From: Cohnella phaseoli
Lineage (GTDB): Bacteria; Bacillota; Bacilli; Paenibacillales; Paenibacillaceae
Direction of reading: 5' to 3'
NCBI RefSeq assembly: GCF_003386235.1
Contig: NZ_QRDZ01000011.1
Span: 124,001 to 188,000 of the forward strand
Length of the DNA stretch: 64,000 nucleotides
Below the pieces are notes generated by a model, which saw nothing but the letters and a program-made list of their open reading frames with translations, did no database searches and was not told where the DNA came from. Below, piece after piece: positions 1-8,890 of this stretch (position 1 is the first letter of the stretch; every line of letters begins with the position of its first letter). A program made the position numbers and the translations under genes.

Positions 1-242
1 GCGACTCCCTTGGCATGAAGCGCCCTGGTCACGCCTTCAATGTCCTCCGTCGTCGTTTGCTCCGCGTTTAAGTCATACCCGCCAAAACCGTTCACCTGCA
101 AGTCGGTCCACCCTGCCGAAACCCAAGGCAAACGGCTGTCGGACTGCAACAACCGGGTAATTTGCGTAATTACGCCGTTTGCCGTCTCAATTTGTACCGC
201 TTCTCCTGTCGTCGTCAACCTGCCCTGCCATGTCACCCGCAT
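1..242 (-). CDS. nagA: N-acetylglucosamine-6-phosphate deacetylase, N-terminal part
   Basis: Only the first 80 codons are in the window; the gene runs off the left edge. The product begins MRVTWQGR and contains the segment WTDLQVNGFGGYDLN, which matches the strand-turn at the start of the amidohydrolase barrel in NagA proteins (D-x-Q-V-N-G-x-G-G). NagA removes the acetyl group from GlcNAc-6-phosphate in the cytoplasm. The ATG is preceded by GGTGGAGG at good spacing and lies 18 bp after the stop of the NagB-like gene, so it is the last visible member of the operon that starts at 8650. Catalytic metal ligands lie outside the window and cannot be checked. Confidence 0.85.
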   Translation of the reverse strand, partial: MRVTWQGRLTTTGEAVQIETANGVITQITRLLQSDSRLPWVSAGWTDLQVNGFGGYDLNAEQTTTEDIEGVTRALHAKGV

Positions 243-260
243 CGCCTCCACCTGCAGCAG

Positions 261-998
261 TTAGCACCACTCGTAAACTAGCGAGGATGATTGTTTATCC
301 AAATATAGACTCCAATTGGCATGCGACTTCATAATGGTGGCCGGAATGTTAACGTCAATGCCGTTCTTCAACGTATCCATAATTGCACGAGCTTTTGCTT
401 GACGAGGCACAACCGATATGACATTGCGGCTTTTCAGTATTTGCTGAACCGACATCGAAATGGCTTGCTTAGGCACATCTTCCAACGTGGCAAACCATCC
501 TTCTCCAACCTGTTGCATTTTGCAAGTATCCGACAAATCCACGATTTTAAAAGGTCGATCGTCGTCAAAATCCGCAGGCGGATCATTGAAGGCAATATGC
601 GCATTCTCGCCTATTCCGATCAGCGCCACGTCAATCGGAGCCTTGCCGATCTCTTCGTTAAGCCGGTCCAGCACTTCGTTCAGATTGCCTTCGCCATCTA
701 CCAGCCAGTACTTCCTTACATCTACATGCTGCAAAAAGCGCTCCTTGAGATACTTGCGAAAACTGGCGGGATGCGCCTCCGGCAAACCGACGTATTCATC
801 CAGATGGAACATCTCTACTTTGTCCCATGCGATATCCATCTTGACGAAATGCTGCAGAAATTCGAATTGCGATGCCCCCGTCGAAAGTACAATTCTGGCT
901 GTCCCATTCACCGATATCGCTTCATTAATTAATTTTGCACTTTCTCTGGCCGCCTCTAACCCCGATTGATCCGCCGATTCAAGGATGTTAATTTTCAT
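261..998 (-). CDS. Glucosamine-6-phosphate deaminase family protein (NagB-like)
   Basis: A 245-residue protein of the NagB/6-phosphogluconolactonase family. Visible motifs are the phosphate-binding STGASQFEFL (about residues 39-48), HLDEYVGLP with the catalytic-type Asp, and GIGENAHIAFNDP. The last motif differs from classical NagB (GxGxxGHIxFNEP): Ala replaces the Gly before His, and Asp replaces Glu of the catalytic triad region. Classical NagB converts GlcN-6-P to fructose-6-P and ammonia. Here the neighbour nagA supports an amino-sugar phosphate substrate, but the divergent motif leaves the exact substrate open. The start has AGGAGG nine bases upstream and overlaps the preceding gene by 11 bp, indicating translational coupling. 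Confidence 0.75.
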   Translation of the reverse strand: MKINILESADQSGLEAARESAKLINEAISVNGTARIVLSTGASQFEFLQHFVKMDIAWDKVEMFHLDEYVGLPEAHPASFRKYLKERFLQHVDVRKYWLVDGEGNLNEVLDRLNEEIGKAPIDVALIGIGENAHIAFNDPPADFDDDRPFKIVDLSDTCKMQQVGEGWFATLEDVPKQAISMSVQQILKSRNVISVVPRQAKARAIMDTLKNGIDVNIPATIMKSHANWSLYLDKQSSSLVYEWC

Positions 999-2271
999 TC
1001 GAATTGCCCTCCTGATAAAATTCTCCGAGTTGTACCATTCTTTTCTCTACTCTGGAACGTTCGGCCGCAAAAGCCATCAGATGACTTTGCACCGATTCTT
1101 TGGCTGATGTGCGGCTCGTTTGCATGCCTTGCCCGAGTTCCGCCGCGCGGACCGTTCGCGCAAAGTCCTGCACAAGACGTCCGTCTCCTCCGCCATGACC
1201 GACATGCCCTTCCGCCGGCTGCAGCTTGATTAATTCAGTCCGTCCCGCACCGAAAGGACGGATTTCAATTTCATCGCTTTCCATCGTTGCCCGAATCTCG
1301 CCCGTCGTCCCCATCAGTTTGAGCGTACGATTGCACTTCTCCGTAAATGCGCTCATTGTAAAGGCTGCCGTAACTTCATTATCGAAATCCATCGCGACGA
1401 CTTGATGGTCGACTACGTCATTATCGCTCTGGAACACGCAGCGACCGAACGGACCTTCCTTCATCGCCTTGTATCTCGCTTCGAAGCTTGGATCCGTGCT
1501 AGCGGCCTCCGCCTTCCATCCGCCGTTCTCGATCATATACGTATTCGGCGCATAATAGAGGCAAGAATCGGCGACCGGGCAACCGTCAATACAGTATTCC
1601 GGCGCTCCCTCGGGCGCATTGTTTTTATTGAAATAAGACAAGTGCCCATAAGAGGAGACGCTCTCGCATTTGCCGCCGGCAAACCATTGGATAATATCCA
1701 TGTCGTGACACGATTTGGCCAGAATCATCGGACTGGATTTCTCTGCGCTGTTGAAGTAGCCGCGCACGTAGCTATGCGCCTGATGCCAATAGCCGACATT
1801 CTCATTGTGCTGAATAGACATCAACCGGCCGATTCTTCCTCCATCCAACAGTTGCTTGATCGTCTGGAAGAAAGGGGCGTAACGGAGCACATGACAAATC
1901 GTAAGAATACGGTTGTGTTTTTCCGCGATCCGCTCAAGCTCGATACACTCTGCCCAGCTTGGCGACATCGGTTTTTCCAGCATGACATGATAGCCGGCCT
2001 CCAGCGCCTTTATTGCCGGCGCATAATGATCCCGATCTCGCGTACAAATAAACACCGCATCGGATTGTTTGCCCGCAGCGAACAGCTCATCCCAGCTTGT
2101 GAAACACTTCTCTTCCCGAAGGTTGAAGGCTTCTTGAGCTCGACTGCGCTTGAAATCATCCGGCTCTGCGACAGCAATAACCTTCATTTCTTGCGGACGC
2201 GTGTGTGCATATTCACCATATCGGATTCCCCGGAGCCCTGCGCCGATTATCGTAATTGTAATTGGTTTCAT
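988..2271 (-). CDS. Gfo/Idh/MocA family NAD(P)-dependent oxidoreductase
   Basis: A 427-residue oxidoreductase. The N-terminal Rossmann fold shows TIIGAGLRGIRYGEYA, and EKPMSPSWAE carries the family Glu-Lys-Pro motif. A cysteine-rich insertion (CIDGCPVADSCLY, roughly residues 237-249) followed later by RCVF suggests a four-cysteine metal site, also present in the paralogue at 4267-5493. These enzymes oxidise or reduce sugar hydroxyls or ring carbons with NAD(P). An in-frame ATG at 2295 would overlap the preceding stop. The start at 2271 is preferred because GGAG lies seven bases upstream. It sits between the hydrolase gene and the NagB-like gene in a tight operon. The sugar substrate cannot be read from the sequence. 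Confidence 0.85.
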   Translation of the reverse strand: MKPITITIIGAGLRGIRYGEYAHTRPQEMKVIAVAEPDDFKRSRAQEAFNLREEKCFTSWDELFAAGKQSDAVFICTRDRDHYAPAIKALEAGYHVMLEKPMSPSWAECIELERIAEKHNRILTICHVLRYAPFFQTIKQLLDGGRIGRLMSIQHNENVGYWHQAHSYVRGYFNSAEKSSPMILAKSCHDMDIIQWFAGGKCESVSSYGHLSYFNKNNAPEGAPEYCIDGCPVADSCLYYAPNTYMIENGGWKAEAASTDPSFEARYKAMKEGPFGRCVFQSDNDVVDHQVVAMDFDNEVTAAFTMSAFTEKCNRTLKLMGTTGEIRATMESDEIEIRPFGAGRTELIKLQPAEGHVGHGGGDGRLVQDFARTVRAAELGQGMQTSRTSAKESVQSHLMAFAAERSRVEKRMVQLGEFYQEGNSNEN

Positions 2272-2287
2272 ACAAGCTCCATCCGTT

Positions 2288-4270
2288 CTATTCATATTGG
2301 TCTATCTGTAAATCGTAGTGATGCAATATTCCAGGTAGAACGACGCTCATCACATCGCGTTCATCTGCTATACCTTGCGCCAGCCACTCCGACATGCGAA
2401 TGGATTCGTCGGCATCGAACAACGGCTTACTTAGAAGATTCGTATCCAACCGAGCCGCCAGCTCCGTATAGACACGGAACAAACCGACACCATACAACTC
2501 GATTCGGCAATCTCCCGTTTCGTATAACGTCGCTGCAAAATTCGCCGCGCGAAGCACATCATAGACCCGTAATGCAGCCAAACTGTCCCCAAGCCAGATC
2601 AATTCATCCGCGAGCTTATGCATCATCCCGAAGAAATGATCGTTCGGTCTGCCATAGAGCAGGCCCGGTTCATGAGGCCCTTCCCCGGAAACATTCAGCA
2701 CAAGCACTTGGCGCCCCGAGGCGCACATAGATCGAATCCAATCCCACCGCTCCGTCAACTGCGTCGTACCGCCCGGCCATAACGCGATCGCTATTGTTGA
2801 AGTAGGGTCTCCGCCTGTCGAATTGTCCGTATCGTCGCTGGCGCGAAACAAATACCCGCTGTTCATGACTCCAGGCTGCGACCACCACAGCGCGTACTGG
2901 GTGCCGACACCCTCGAACGATCCCAATTGAACGAATCGGGGGTTCAGCGGACACAGTTCACGATCCTTCAGCACTATGTTCTTCAACCATTCCTCTGCAG
3001 CAGGAGACTGTTCATTCACAGCGGAAGCACGAGCCCGCGCAAGCTCGGCAGCCTGAATCGCGAACGTATCGCTCAGCGTTCTGGCATCGGCATATTCCCG
3101 CTTGACCTGTCCGCCGGAGATACATTTCAATAGTTCGGGGTTAATCGGCGCAAGCTTGCTCTGCCTCGCCCTGTTCCGATACGCTTCAAGCTCCGTTTCA
3201 TTGCACCCTAGCAAATGCTCGGCGAAGAATTCCGTCGCCGCAATAGCCAGATTATCGGTATACCGATGGACAGATTGATCCTCCACCAGGCGTAACCCTT
3301 TTTCCGTTCCAAGCATTTCCCAGAATCTTCGGCAACGCTCAACCGTACGCCGCGTAGCTTCAATCGGGAAGAAGTCATACGTAGCGGCGCAGACAAGCAA
3401 CGGTTTCGGCGCAAATGCCAACAGTAAATCCTCATGATCGAAGCCAAGGCCGCTTAATCCCTGCCAGATCTGCTCCGCATCTTGAACACCGCCGGCATAC
3501 ATGTATTGCTGTCTGTTCATAATGAAAGTTGCTGGCGCAGCGGCCGCAATCCGCTCATCGCAAACCATCATCATCGCCGTCTGCAGCCCCCCGCCGGAAT
3601 TGCCCGTTACGCCAATACGGGTGCGATCTACCTCAGGACGCGAGACCAGATAATCCACCGCACGCATCGCATCGTGGATAAAATATCGGGCTAACCCCTG
3701 TCCAAGCGCATAACATTGAACGCCCAGACGCTGGTGTTCTCCTGTTCCCCACACTTCTTGCCCTTCCGCATTGCGCAGCAGCGATAATCTTTCGCCTTGT
3801 CCAATCGGGTCGATGGAGAACACAATTAGCCCCGCCTGAACCATACGCAAACAGACTTCATGATAATACAAGCCATGCTTGCCTTCCTCTTCATGACCGT
3901 TCAGAAACAAGACTGCGGAGGCGACTTCTGCCCGCTCCTCGGGCAAATACAGATTACCCGTCACATATTCATGCGGTCTGGCTTCGAAGACGATATTCTC
4001 CACCGAATAACCTTCGCCGACGATTACATTCGTAACGGAAGCATTTAGGGAGGCGTCGCTTACCGGCAAGCCGCCCATCGACTTCATAAATGCCATTCTC
4101 ATCGCTTGACGACGCGCCGCTAATTGCTCCGGGCTATCGATGCGATCTCGCGCCGCATCGCCGGCTTCGAAAGCCCGGTCTGCGCGTTGATAGATGTGCC
4201 GACTGAGCTGGTCCTTCGTCTCGTACAGCGAGCATATATACCGTTCAAGTTCACGAATAGAGTCGATCAT
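2288..4270 (-). CDS. Large cytoplasmic alpha/beta hydrolase (acetyl-xylan-esterase/dienelactone-hydrolase type)
   Basis: A 660-residue protein with no signal peptide. The first ~370 residues form an alpha/beta hydrolase: GNSGG gives nucleophile Ser225, with candidate acid Asp299 (YDFFPIE) and His335 (VHRYT). The remaining ~260 residues contain IALWPGGTT and look like a second hydrolase-type domain without a recognisable nucleophile elbow. The family includes deacetylases and esterases of sugars. In this operon the likely job is removal of an ester group from an imported sugar; this is inference. The start overlaps the preceding Gfo/Idh gene by 4 bp (ATGA). The length is about twice that of single-domain family members. 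Confidence 0.75.
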   Translation of the reverse strand: MIDSIRELERYICSLYETKDQLSRHIYQRADRAFEAGDAARDRIDSPEQLAARRQAMRMAFMKSMGGLPVSDASLNASVTNVIVGEGYSVENIVFEARPHEYVTGNLYLPEERAEVASAVLFLNGHEEEGKHGLYYHEVCLRMVQAGLIVFSIDPIGQGERLSLLRNAEGQEVWGTGEHQRLGVQCYALGQGLARYFIHDAMRAVDYLVSRPEVDRTRIGVTGNSGGGLQTAMMMVCDERIAAAAPATFIMNRQQYMYAGGVQDAEQIWQGLSGLGFDHEDLLLAFAPKPLLVCAATYDFFPIEATRRTVERCRRFWEMLGTEKGLRLVEDQSVHRYTDNLAIAATEFFAEHLLGCNETELEAYRNRARQSKLAPINPELLKCISGGQVKREYADARTLSDTFAIQAAELARARASAVNEQSPAAEEWLKNIVLKDRELCPLNPRFVQLGSFEGVGTQYALWWSQPGVMNSGYLFRASDDTDNSTGGDPTSTIAIALWPGGTTQLTERWDWIRSMCASGRQVLVLNVSGEGPHEPGLLYGRPNDHFFGMMHKLADELIWLGDSLAALRVYDVLRAANFAATLYETGDCRIELYGVGLFRVYTELAARLDTNLLSKPLFDADESIRMSEWLAQGIADERDVMSVVLPGILHHYDLQIDQYE

Positions 4271-5493
4271 CGCAAATTAGCCACCTGAAGTAATTTTCCT
4301 TCCGCAATCGAACGATTAGCGGTAGCGCCGATCAAACATGAGTCTGCCCCTGCCAAACTATCTGCCTGTTGGCCGAGCGGGTCTTCGACGCCGCCTATGA
4401 ATATCGCTTTGCGCAGCTTCTCATCTCCGCCGCCATGACCGGCAAGCTGCGTTGCGACTTGAATACGCTCTGTAGTGCCGTCCAGCTTAATGTGCGTAAT
4501 TGTACTCGCGTTCGCCGCACTCATATCCGCATTGCGATAGGTCTCGCCAACTTCCAATCTCCCTTTGCTCCCATTAATCGTCGCTTTCCAACCTTCATAC
4601 GGACTGTAAGCGACCAAGGAATACGTCAGAACCGCTCCGCTCTCATATTCCAGATTGACGCTCATCGTGTCGTAAATATCGATGCGCTCATCGAATACGC
4701 ACCGATCTCTCCAGTAGCCGTCTTCATGCTCCGCACCGACATAATATTGGTTCATGAACGAGTCCGCCGTAATATCTTTATAGAATGAACAGGTTGTTTG
4801 ATAGTCGCAGGTCATGCAGCGCTCGCCCTTAGGGCCGCCCTGACCTTGATCGCCATATACGCGCCGAGCGCCGAATGCCTGAAGCCGCTTCGGCCTGCTG
4901 TCCACCCACCAGTTGATAATATCAAAGTGATGCGTAGACTTGTGCACGAGCAAACCGCCGCTGTTCTTCATCTCCGCATGCCATCTTCTGAAATAATCGG
5001 CGCCATGATCGCGATCGAGAAACCATTCCAGCTGGATGTGATAGACATCGCCAATCGTTCCAGTCATAATTAACTCTTTGATCTTGGCGAAATAAGGAGC
5101 GAACCGCAGATTAAACGTTACCGCTACTTTCTTGCCGCTTCTCCGTTCCGCTTCGACGATGGCCCGCGTCTTCTCTTCATCAATCGTCATCGGCTTCTCG
5201 GATACGACATCGCACCCCGCCTGAAGCGACTCGATAATATAGGTATGATGCGTGTAGTCGGTACTCGCGACGACGACAACATCCGGCTTGACCTCGCTTA
5301 GCATGCGATGAAAATCGGCATATACCGGCACTTGACCGCATTCTTCGCTCAGCAGCCGCGCCCGCGCCTGATTCGGATCAAACACACCGCAGAAATCCAC
5401 ATACTCTCGCAGCTCCGTCGCCATCGGCTTAGCGAACATATACAATGCCCTTCCGCCAGCCCCGACAAGCACGTATTTTTTCTTCGTCACCAT
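4267..5493 (-). CDS. Gfo/Idh/MocA family oxidoreductase
   Basis: A 408-residue NAD(P)-dependent oxidoreductase with the nucleotide-binding start YVLVGAGGRALYMF and the motif SEKPMTIDEEK. It carries the same kind of cysteine cluster as its neighbour at 988-2271 (CMTCDYQTTC followed by RDRCVF), so the two are paralogues with a shared probable metal site. A WHAEMKNSGGLLVHKSTHHFD segment around residue 165 supplies the family's conserved catalytic-region Lys and His residues. The gene has AGGAGA upstream, follows the second permease by 9 bp and overlaps the hydrolase by 4 bp. Having two related oxidoreductases in one operon suggests an oxidation-reduction pair on the same sugar. Confidence 0.85.
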   Translation of the reverse strand: MVTKKKYVLVGAGGRALYMFAKPMATELREYVDFCGVFDPNQARARLLSEECGQVPVYADFHRMLSEVKPDVVVVASTDYTHHTYIIESLQAGCDVVSEKPMTIDEEKTRAIVEAERRSGKKVAVTFNLRFAPYFAKIKELIMTGTIGDVYHIQLEWFLDRDHGADYFRRWHAEMKNSGGLLVHKSTHHFDIINWWVDSRPKRLQAFGARRVYGDQGQGGPKGERCMTCDYQTTCSFYKDITADSFMNQYYVGAEHEDGYWRDRCVFDERIDIYDTMSVNLEYESGAVLTYSLVAYSPYEGWKATINGSKGRLEVGETYRNADMSAANASTITHIKLDGTTERIQVATQLAGHGGGDEKLRKAIFIGGVEDPLGQQADSLAGADSCLIGATANRSIAEGKLLQVANLR

Positions 5494-5502
5494 TGTTCTC
5501 TC

Positions 5503-6339
5503 CTATCCTTTCATTCCAGTCGAAGCGATGCCCTGCACGAACTGCTTCTGCGCAACCAGATATACAGCGACTACCGGCAGCGTCGTAATGACCGCGCCCG
5601 CCATAATGACTGCCTGACTTACGCTCCCCGTCTGGTTTTTCAAATACAGCATGCCAAGCGGCAGCGTGTATAAATCCTTCGTCTGCAAATAAATGAGCGG
5701 CCCCAGCGTATTGTTCCAGGCCCCCATAAAGGTGAAAACGCCGAGAGCGGCGAGTGCAGGCTTGCACAGCGGCAAATAAATTCTGACAAAAATGCCCGGC
5801 GGACTGCACCCGTCGATAACAGCCGATTCGTAAAGCTCCTTCGGCAGCGACTTGATATATTGGTGCAGCAGGAAGATTCCGAACGCGCCGGCCAGAAAGC
5901 TTGGAATAATAAGCGGATAATACGTGTTCAGCATGCCGAATTGCTTCCAGATGAAATAGGTCGGGATCATCGTCACTTGACCGGGGATCATCAAGGTCGC
6001 CAGCATCGTAATGAAGATCAGAGATCGGCCCTTGAACTCGAACATGGCCAGTCCGAAAGCGACGACCGCACAGCTCAGAAGCGCCCCGATCATGTCAAAG
6101 AATACGATGATAAAGCTGTTCAATGTATAGCGTTCAAAATTAACTTTGTTCCAAACCTCGGTAAAATTTCCGAAGTCGACGGGATCGGGAATGATCTGCG
6201 GCGGCATCGCGGCCAATGCCCCGGTTGTCTTCAGCGATGTAGAAACCATCCAAACGAAAGGGAAAAACATGACGATTGCACCGGCTATCAGAAACAGGTA
6301 AATGATCATTTTGATCGGGAGGGGAGTAGATCTAGTCAT
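5503..6339 (-). CDS. Sugar ABC transporter permease, MalG-type (CUT1)
   Basis: A 278-residue inner-membrane protein with about six hydrophobic segments. The cytoplasmic EAA loop is visible as YESAVIDG followed by IYLP, the contact point for the ATPase. It pairs with the MalF-type permease encoded just upstream, which it overlaps by 8 bp. An upstream in-frame TTG at 6360 was not chosen; the ATG at 6339 is internal to the end of the upstream gene and gives the usual N-terminal length. No ATPase gene is present in the operon, so a shared MsmX-type ATPase elsewhere is expected. Confidence 0.88.
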   Translation of the reverse strand: MTRSTPLPIKMIIYLFLIAGAIVMFFPFVWMVSTSLKTTGALAAMPPQIIPDPVDFGNFTEVWNKVNFERYTLNSFIIVFFDMIGALLSCAVVAFGLAMFEFKGRSLIFITMLATLMIPGQVTMIPTYFIWKQFGMLNTYYPLIIPSFLAGAFGIFLLHQYIKSLPKELYESAVIDGCSPPGIFVRIYLPLCKPALAALGVFTFMGAWNNTLGPLIYLQTKDLYTLPLGMLYLKNQTGSVSQAVIMAGAVITTLPVVAVYLVAQKQFVQGIASTGMKG

Positions 6340-7213
6340 AATGCACCCACTTCTTCTCAAAGTACCGTTGGAACAGCGTCACAGCCAGAATAATAAAGAA
6401 TAGTATCCAAGCCATCGCGGATGCAGGCCCCATTTTGAATAGAATGAACGAATCGCGGTATACGACAAGATTCGGGATCATAATCTCTCGTGAAATGCCC
6501 GCTTCGATTCCCCCGAAGATCCCGAGAAATACATCGAACGCCTGAAACGCGGATATCGTTGATAGAATGACAACGAGATAAACCATCGGCGTTACAATCG
6601 GGAATACAATGTGCGTAAGCTGCTTCCAGCCGGAGGCGCCGTCGATCTGGCCTGCTTCCAGCACTTCCTTAGGTACGTTCTGCATGCCGGCAAGCAATAT
6701 AATCATCGATTGCCCTACGCCCTTCCACACGTTCACAAGCGCAACGCTGCCGATGACGACAATCCACGATTTATTGTCTATCCAATGAATAGGATCGATA
6801 TGCAACAGACTAAGAAACCAGTTGATCACCCCGTACTGGTAATTAAACATCCAAGTCCAGACCACGCCGCCCGCAAGCCAAGGCGTCACAACGGGCATAA
6901 AATAGAACAAACGGAACATGGATTTGGCCCGAATCGCCTGATTTAACAGAAATGCGATCAAAAAAGCAAATAGCGTTTGCATGGGTACGAAAATTAGCGC
7001 AAATGCAAACACGTTTCGCATCGAAATCCAGAATTCATCCTTATGAAACATCGTCGTCCAGTTTGTTAACCCCACCCACTTGGGAGCGTTAAACAAATCG
7101 TACTGCGTAAAGGAAATATAGGCGGAGAAAGCAACAGGAAATATTAGAAATACAACGACATTAATGACGAACGGGAGCGTAAATAGATAACCCCAGTAAT
7201 TTTGCTTGCGCAT
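6332..7213 (-). CDS. Sugar ABC transporter permease, MalF/UgpA-type (CUT1)
   Basis: A 293-residue membrane protein that starts MRKQNYWGYLFTLPF and has an EAA loop (LEAGQIDGAS followed by HIVFP, about residues 188-208). It should form the membrane channel with the permease at 5503-6339 and receive substrate from the lipoprotein at 7292-8650. GGCAGGAG stands just before the ATG. The position between binding protein and second permease is the standard order for oligosaccharide importers. Confidence 0.9.
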   Translation of the reverse strand: MRKQNYWGYLFTLPFVINVVVFLIFPVAFSAYISFTQYDLFNAPKWVGLTNWTTMFHKDEFWISMRNVFAFALIFVPMQTLFAFLIAFLLNQAIRAKSMFRLFYFMPVVTPWLAGGVVWTWMFNYQYGVINWFLSLLHIDPIHWIDNKSWIVVIGSVALVNVWKGVGQSMIILLAGMQNVPKEVLEAGQIDGASGWKQLTHIVFPIVTPMVYLVVILSTISAFQAFDVFLGIFGGIEAGISREIMIPNLVVYRDSFILFKMGPASAMAWILFFIILAVTLFQRYFEKKWVHYD

Positions 7214-7291
7214 AAAGCTCCTGCCTTTCTACGCATTGAAAGGCGCCAGCCCCAACAAGACAGCACCTTTCAACGATATACGAACGATGGA

Positions 7292-8650
7292 TTATTGATT
7301 TTCGTCCAACACTTGCTGAACGCTCTTATGAGCGGCTGTCAAAGCGTCTTCTACACTCTTCGTCCCTTGAACAACCGCATCATTCACCTCTTGCTGAACA
7401 AGCAATCTCCACTCCGCCCAGCTCGCGTTCTCATCCGTCGTTACGCCGCCCTCGGATACGCCTTCGATAAAGCCATTTTTGTTCAATGGCTTAGTTGTGC
7501 TCGTTCCAAACACTTCGTAAGCGGATTTTTTGACCGGGATCGACGCACCGCTTTCCGCAACAATCTTCTGCGCTTCATCGCCCAGATAGAACTTCAGGAA
7601 TTGCCATGCCGCTTCCTTGCTATCGTCCGATGCTCTGGACGAGATCAGCCAGGAATTTGTAACCATCGGCACGTAGCGATTGCCGTCTACCGCTTTCGGC
7701 ACCTTCACGACATCCCAATCCGCATCCGGGAAGCTCGTATTCATTCCGACTTGCTGGCTGTATTGCATCAGGTACATAGCCGCTTTACCGGTTGCGAACA
7801 CATCCATCTCGGTGCCGTTCACTTTTATGAAGTCGTTATTCGTAAAGTAGCCTTCTTCGATGCCTTGCCGCAATTGCTTCAATCCTTCGAGCGTTTTCGG
7901 ATCGTTAAGCATCGATTTCGTTTTGGTATCGTCGAGAACCAAGCCGCCCGCTTGCTTGATCCACGGGAACCATCCCGTTGCAATCGACGTATTTCCGATA
8001 TACCCGACTTGCTTCGTATCTTTGCCTTCTTTGATCGTCAGCTTCTTCGACGCTTCGATCAAGTCGGCGAAAGTCCAATCGTCTGTCGGCAGATCTACGT
8101 TGGCCGCTGCGAAAGCGCTCTTATTGTAAGCCAACGCCACCGCATTAATACCGTGAGGAACTCCCCACACTTGACCTTCCGATGTCTTGGCCGAGAATAG
8201 AGCATCAATATAATCCGAAGCGTTCAGATCGCGCTCGATGTAAGGCCCCAAGTCTTCGGCAACGCCGCGCTTGCCATAGCCCAGAATGGTAGCGTTCTCT
8301 TGGAACCACACATCGGGCGTTGAATTGCCGGCAATTTGCGTGGCGATCTTGGATACGAAATCGCCCCATGGCGCGTCTTCAACCTTGACTGTAATATGCG
8401 GATGAGTGGCGATGAACTGATCGATAATCTCTTTCTTCGTAACATCATAGGAGCCCGGCAAACCGATGGTCAACGATAGCTGTTTCGTAGGCTCGCTCGA
8501 TGGCGGCGCCGACGACTCGCTCGCTTGCGGGGATGCGTTCGATGGCGACGCGGCCGGCGAATTCCCAGAACCGCCGTTGTTAGACGAACACGCCGTGAAC
8601 ACTAGAGACATAGCTAACATCGTCGTCCATAACCCGTATTTCTTTTTCAA
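7292..8650 (-). CDS. Sugar ABC transporter substrate-binding lipoprotein
   Basis: A 452-residue family-1 extracellular solute-binding protein. The N-terminus has a lipoprotein signal with the lipobox LVFTAC (lipidated Cys21) and then a Ser/Pro/Ala-rich linker, typical of membrane-anchored binding proteins of Gram-positive bacteria. WFPWIKQAGG and SWLISSRASD resemble conserved segments of this family. The start codon is TTG, with AAGGGAG about 11 bases upstream. It is the first gene of the importer operon and follows a clear promoter with a LacI-type operator. The downstream nagB-like and nagA genes point to an N-acetylated amino sugar or oligomer as ligand. Confidence 0.88.
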   Translation of the reverse strand: MKKKYGLWTTMLAMSLVFTACSSNNGGSGNSPAASPSNASPQASESSAPPSSEPTKQLSLTIGLPGSYDVTKKEIIDQFIATHPHITVKVEDAPWGDFVSKIATQIAGNSTPDVWFQENATILGYGKRGVAEDLGPYIERDLNASDYIDALFSAKTSEGQVWGVPHGINAVALAYNKSAFAAANVDLPTDDWTFADLIEASKKLTIKEGKDTKQVGYIGNTSIATGWFPWIKQAGGLVLDDTKTKSMLNDPKTLEGLKQLRQGIEEGYFTNNDFIKVNGTEMDVFATGKAAMYLMQYSQQVGMNTSFPDADWDVVKVPKAVDGNRYVPMVTNSWLISSRASDDSKEAAWQFLKFYLGDEAQKIVAESGASIPVKKSAYEVFGTSTTKPLNKNGFIEGVSEGGVTTDENASWAEWRLLVQQEVNDAVVQGTKSVEDALTAAHKSVQQVLDENQ

Positions 8651-8730
8651 AACCTACCAGCTCCCTTTTCGTCTTATAAATTGCGTTTAATCGGGATAAC
8701 AGAAATCGTTAACGTCCACAGAAAGAAGTA

Positions 8731-8748
8731 AAAGTAATCGATTTCTAT
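8731..8748. promoter_or_regulatory. Putative LacI-family operator (copy 1)
   Basis: The sequence AAAGTAATCGATTTCTAT is a near-palindrome centred on CG, as in LacI/GalR operators. It covers the expected transcription start of the importer operon. A nearly identical site (16 of 18 bases) lies at 11107-11124 in front of the operon that encodes the LacI regulator. A weaker related half-site (AGAAATCG) is at 8701-8708. Confidence 0.7.
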
Positions 8749-8752
8749 TTGG

Positions 8753-8781
8753 ATTATAGCATGGAAACCCTTTCAAGGCAA
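8753..8781 (-). promoter_or_regulatory. SigA-type promoter of the importer/nag operon
   Basis: On the minus strand the -35 TTGCCT (8776-8781) and a perfect -10 TATAAT (8753-8758) are separated by 17 bp. Transcription would start near 8746, about 95 bases before the TTG start of the binding-protein gene. Confidence 0.75.
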
Positions 8782-8890
8782 CTTTTCTGTCGAGAATTCT
8801 ATGTGAAATCACTCATAAATCCATTTTTAAACAGTATATTTAGTAATCGAGTACTTTAGTGTGCAGAGCTGTACATGCCATAGCTCTAGT

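Noticed and set aside
1402-2730. A 442-codon open frame on the plus strand
   Set aside because: It lies antisense to the Gfo/Idh and hydrolase genes, which show family motifs. Its translation has no recognisable motif. It is a codon-bias shadow in GC-rich DNA.
8762-8775. Possible CcpA (cre) site TGGAAACCCTTTCA between -35 and -10 of the importer promoter
   Set aside because: Two mismatches to the cre consensus, including the central CG; not strong enough to list as a feature.
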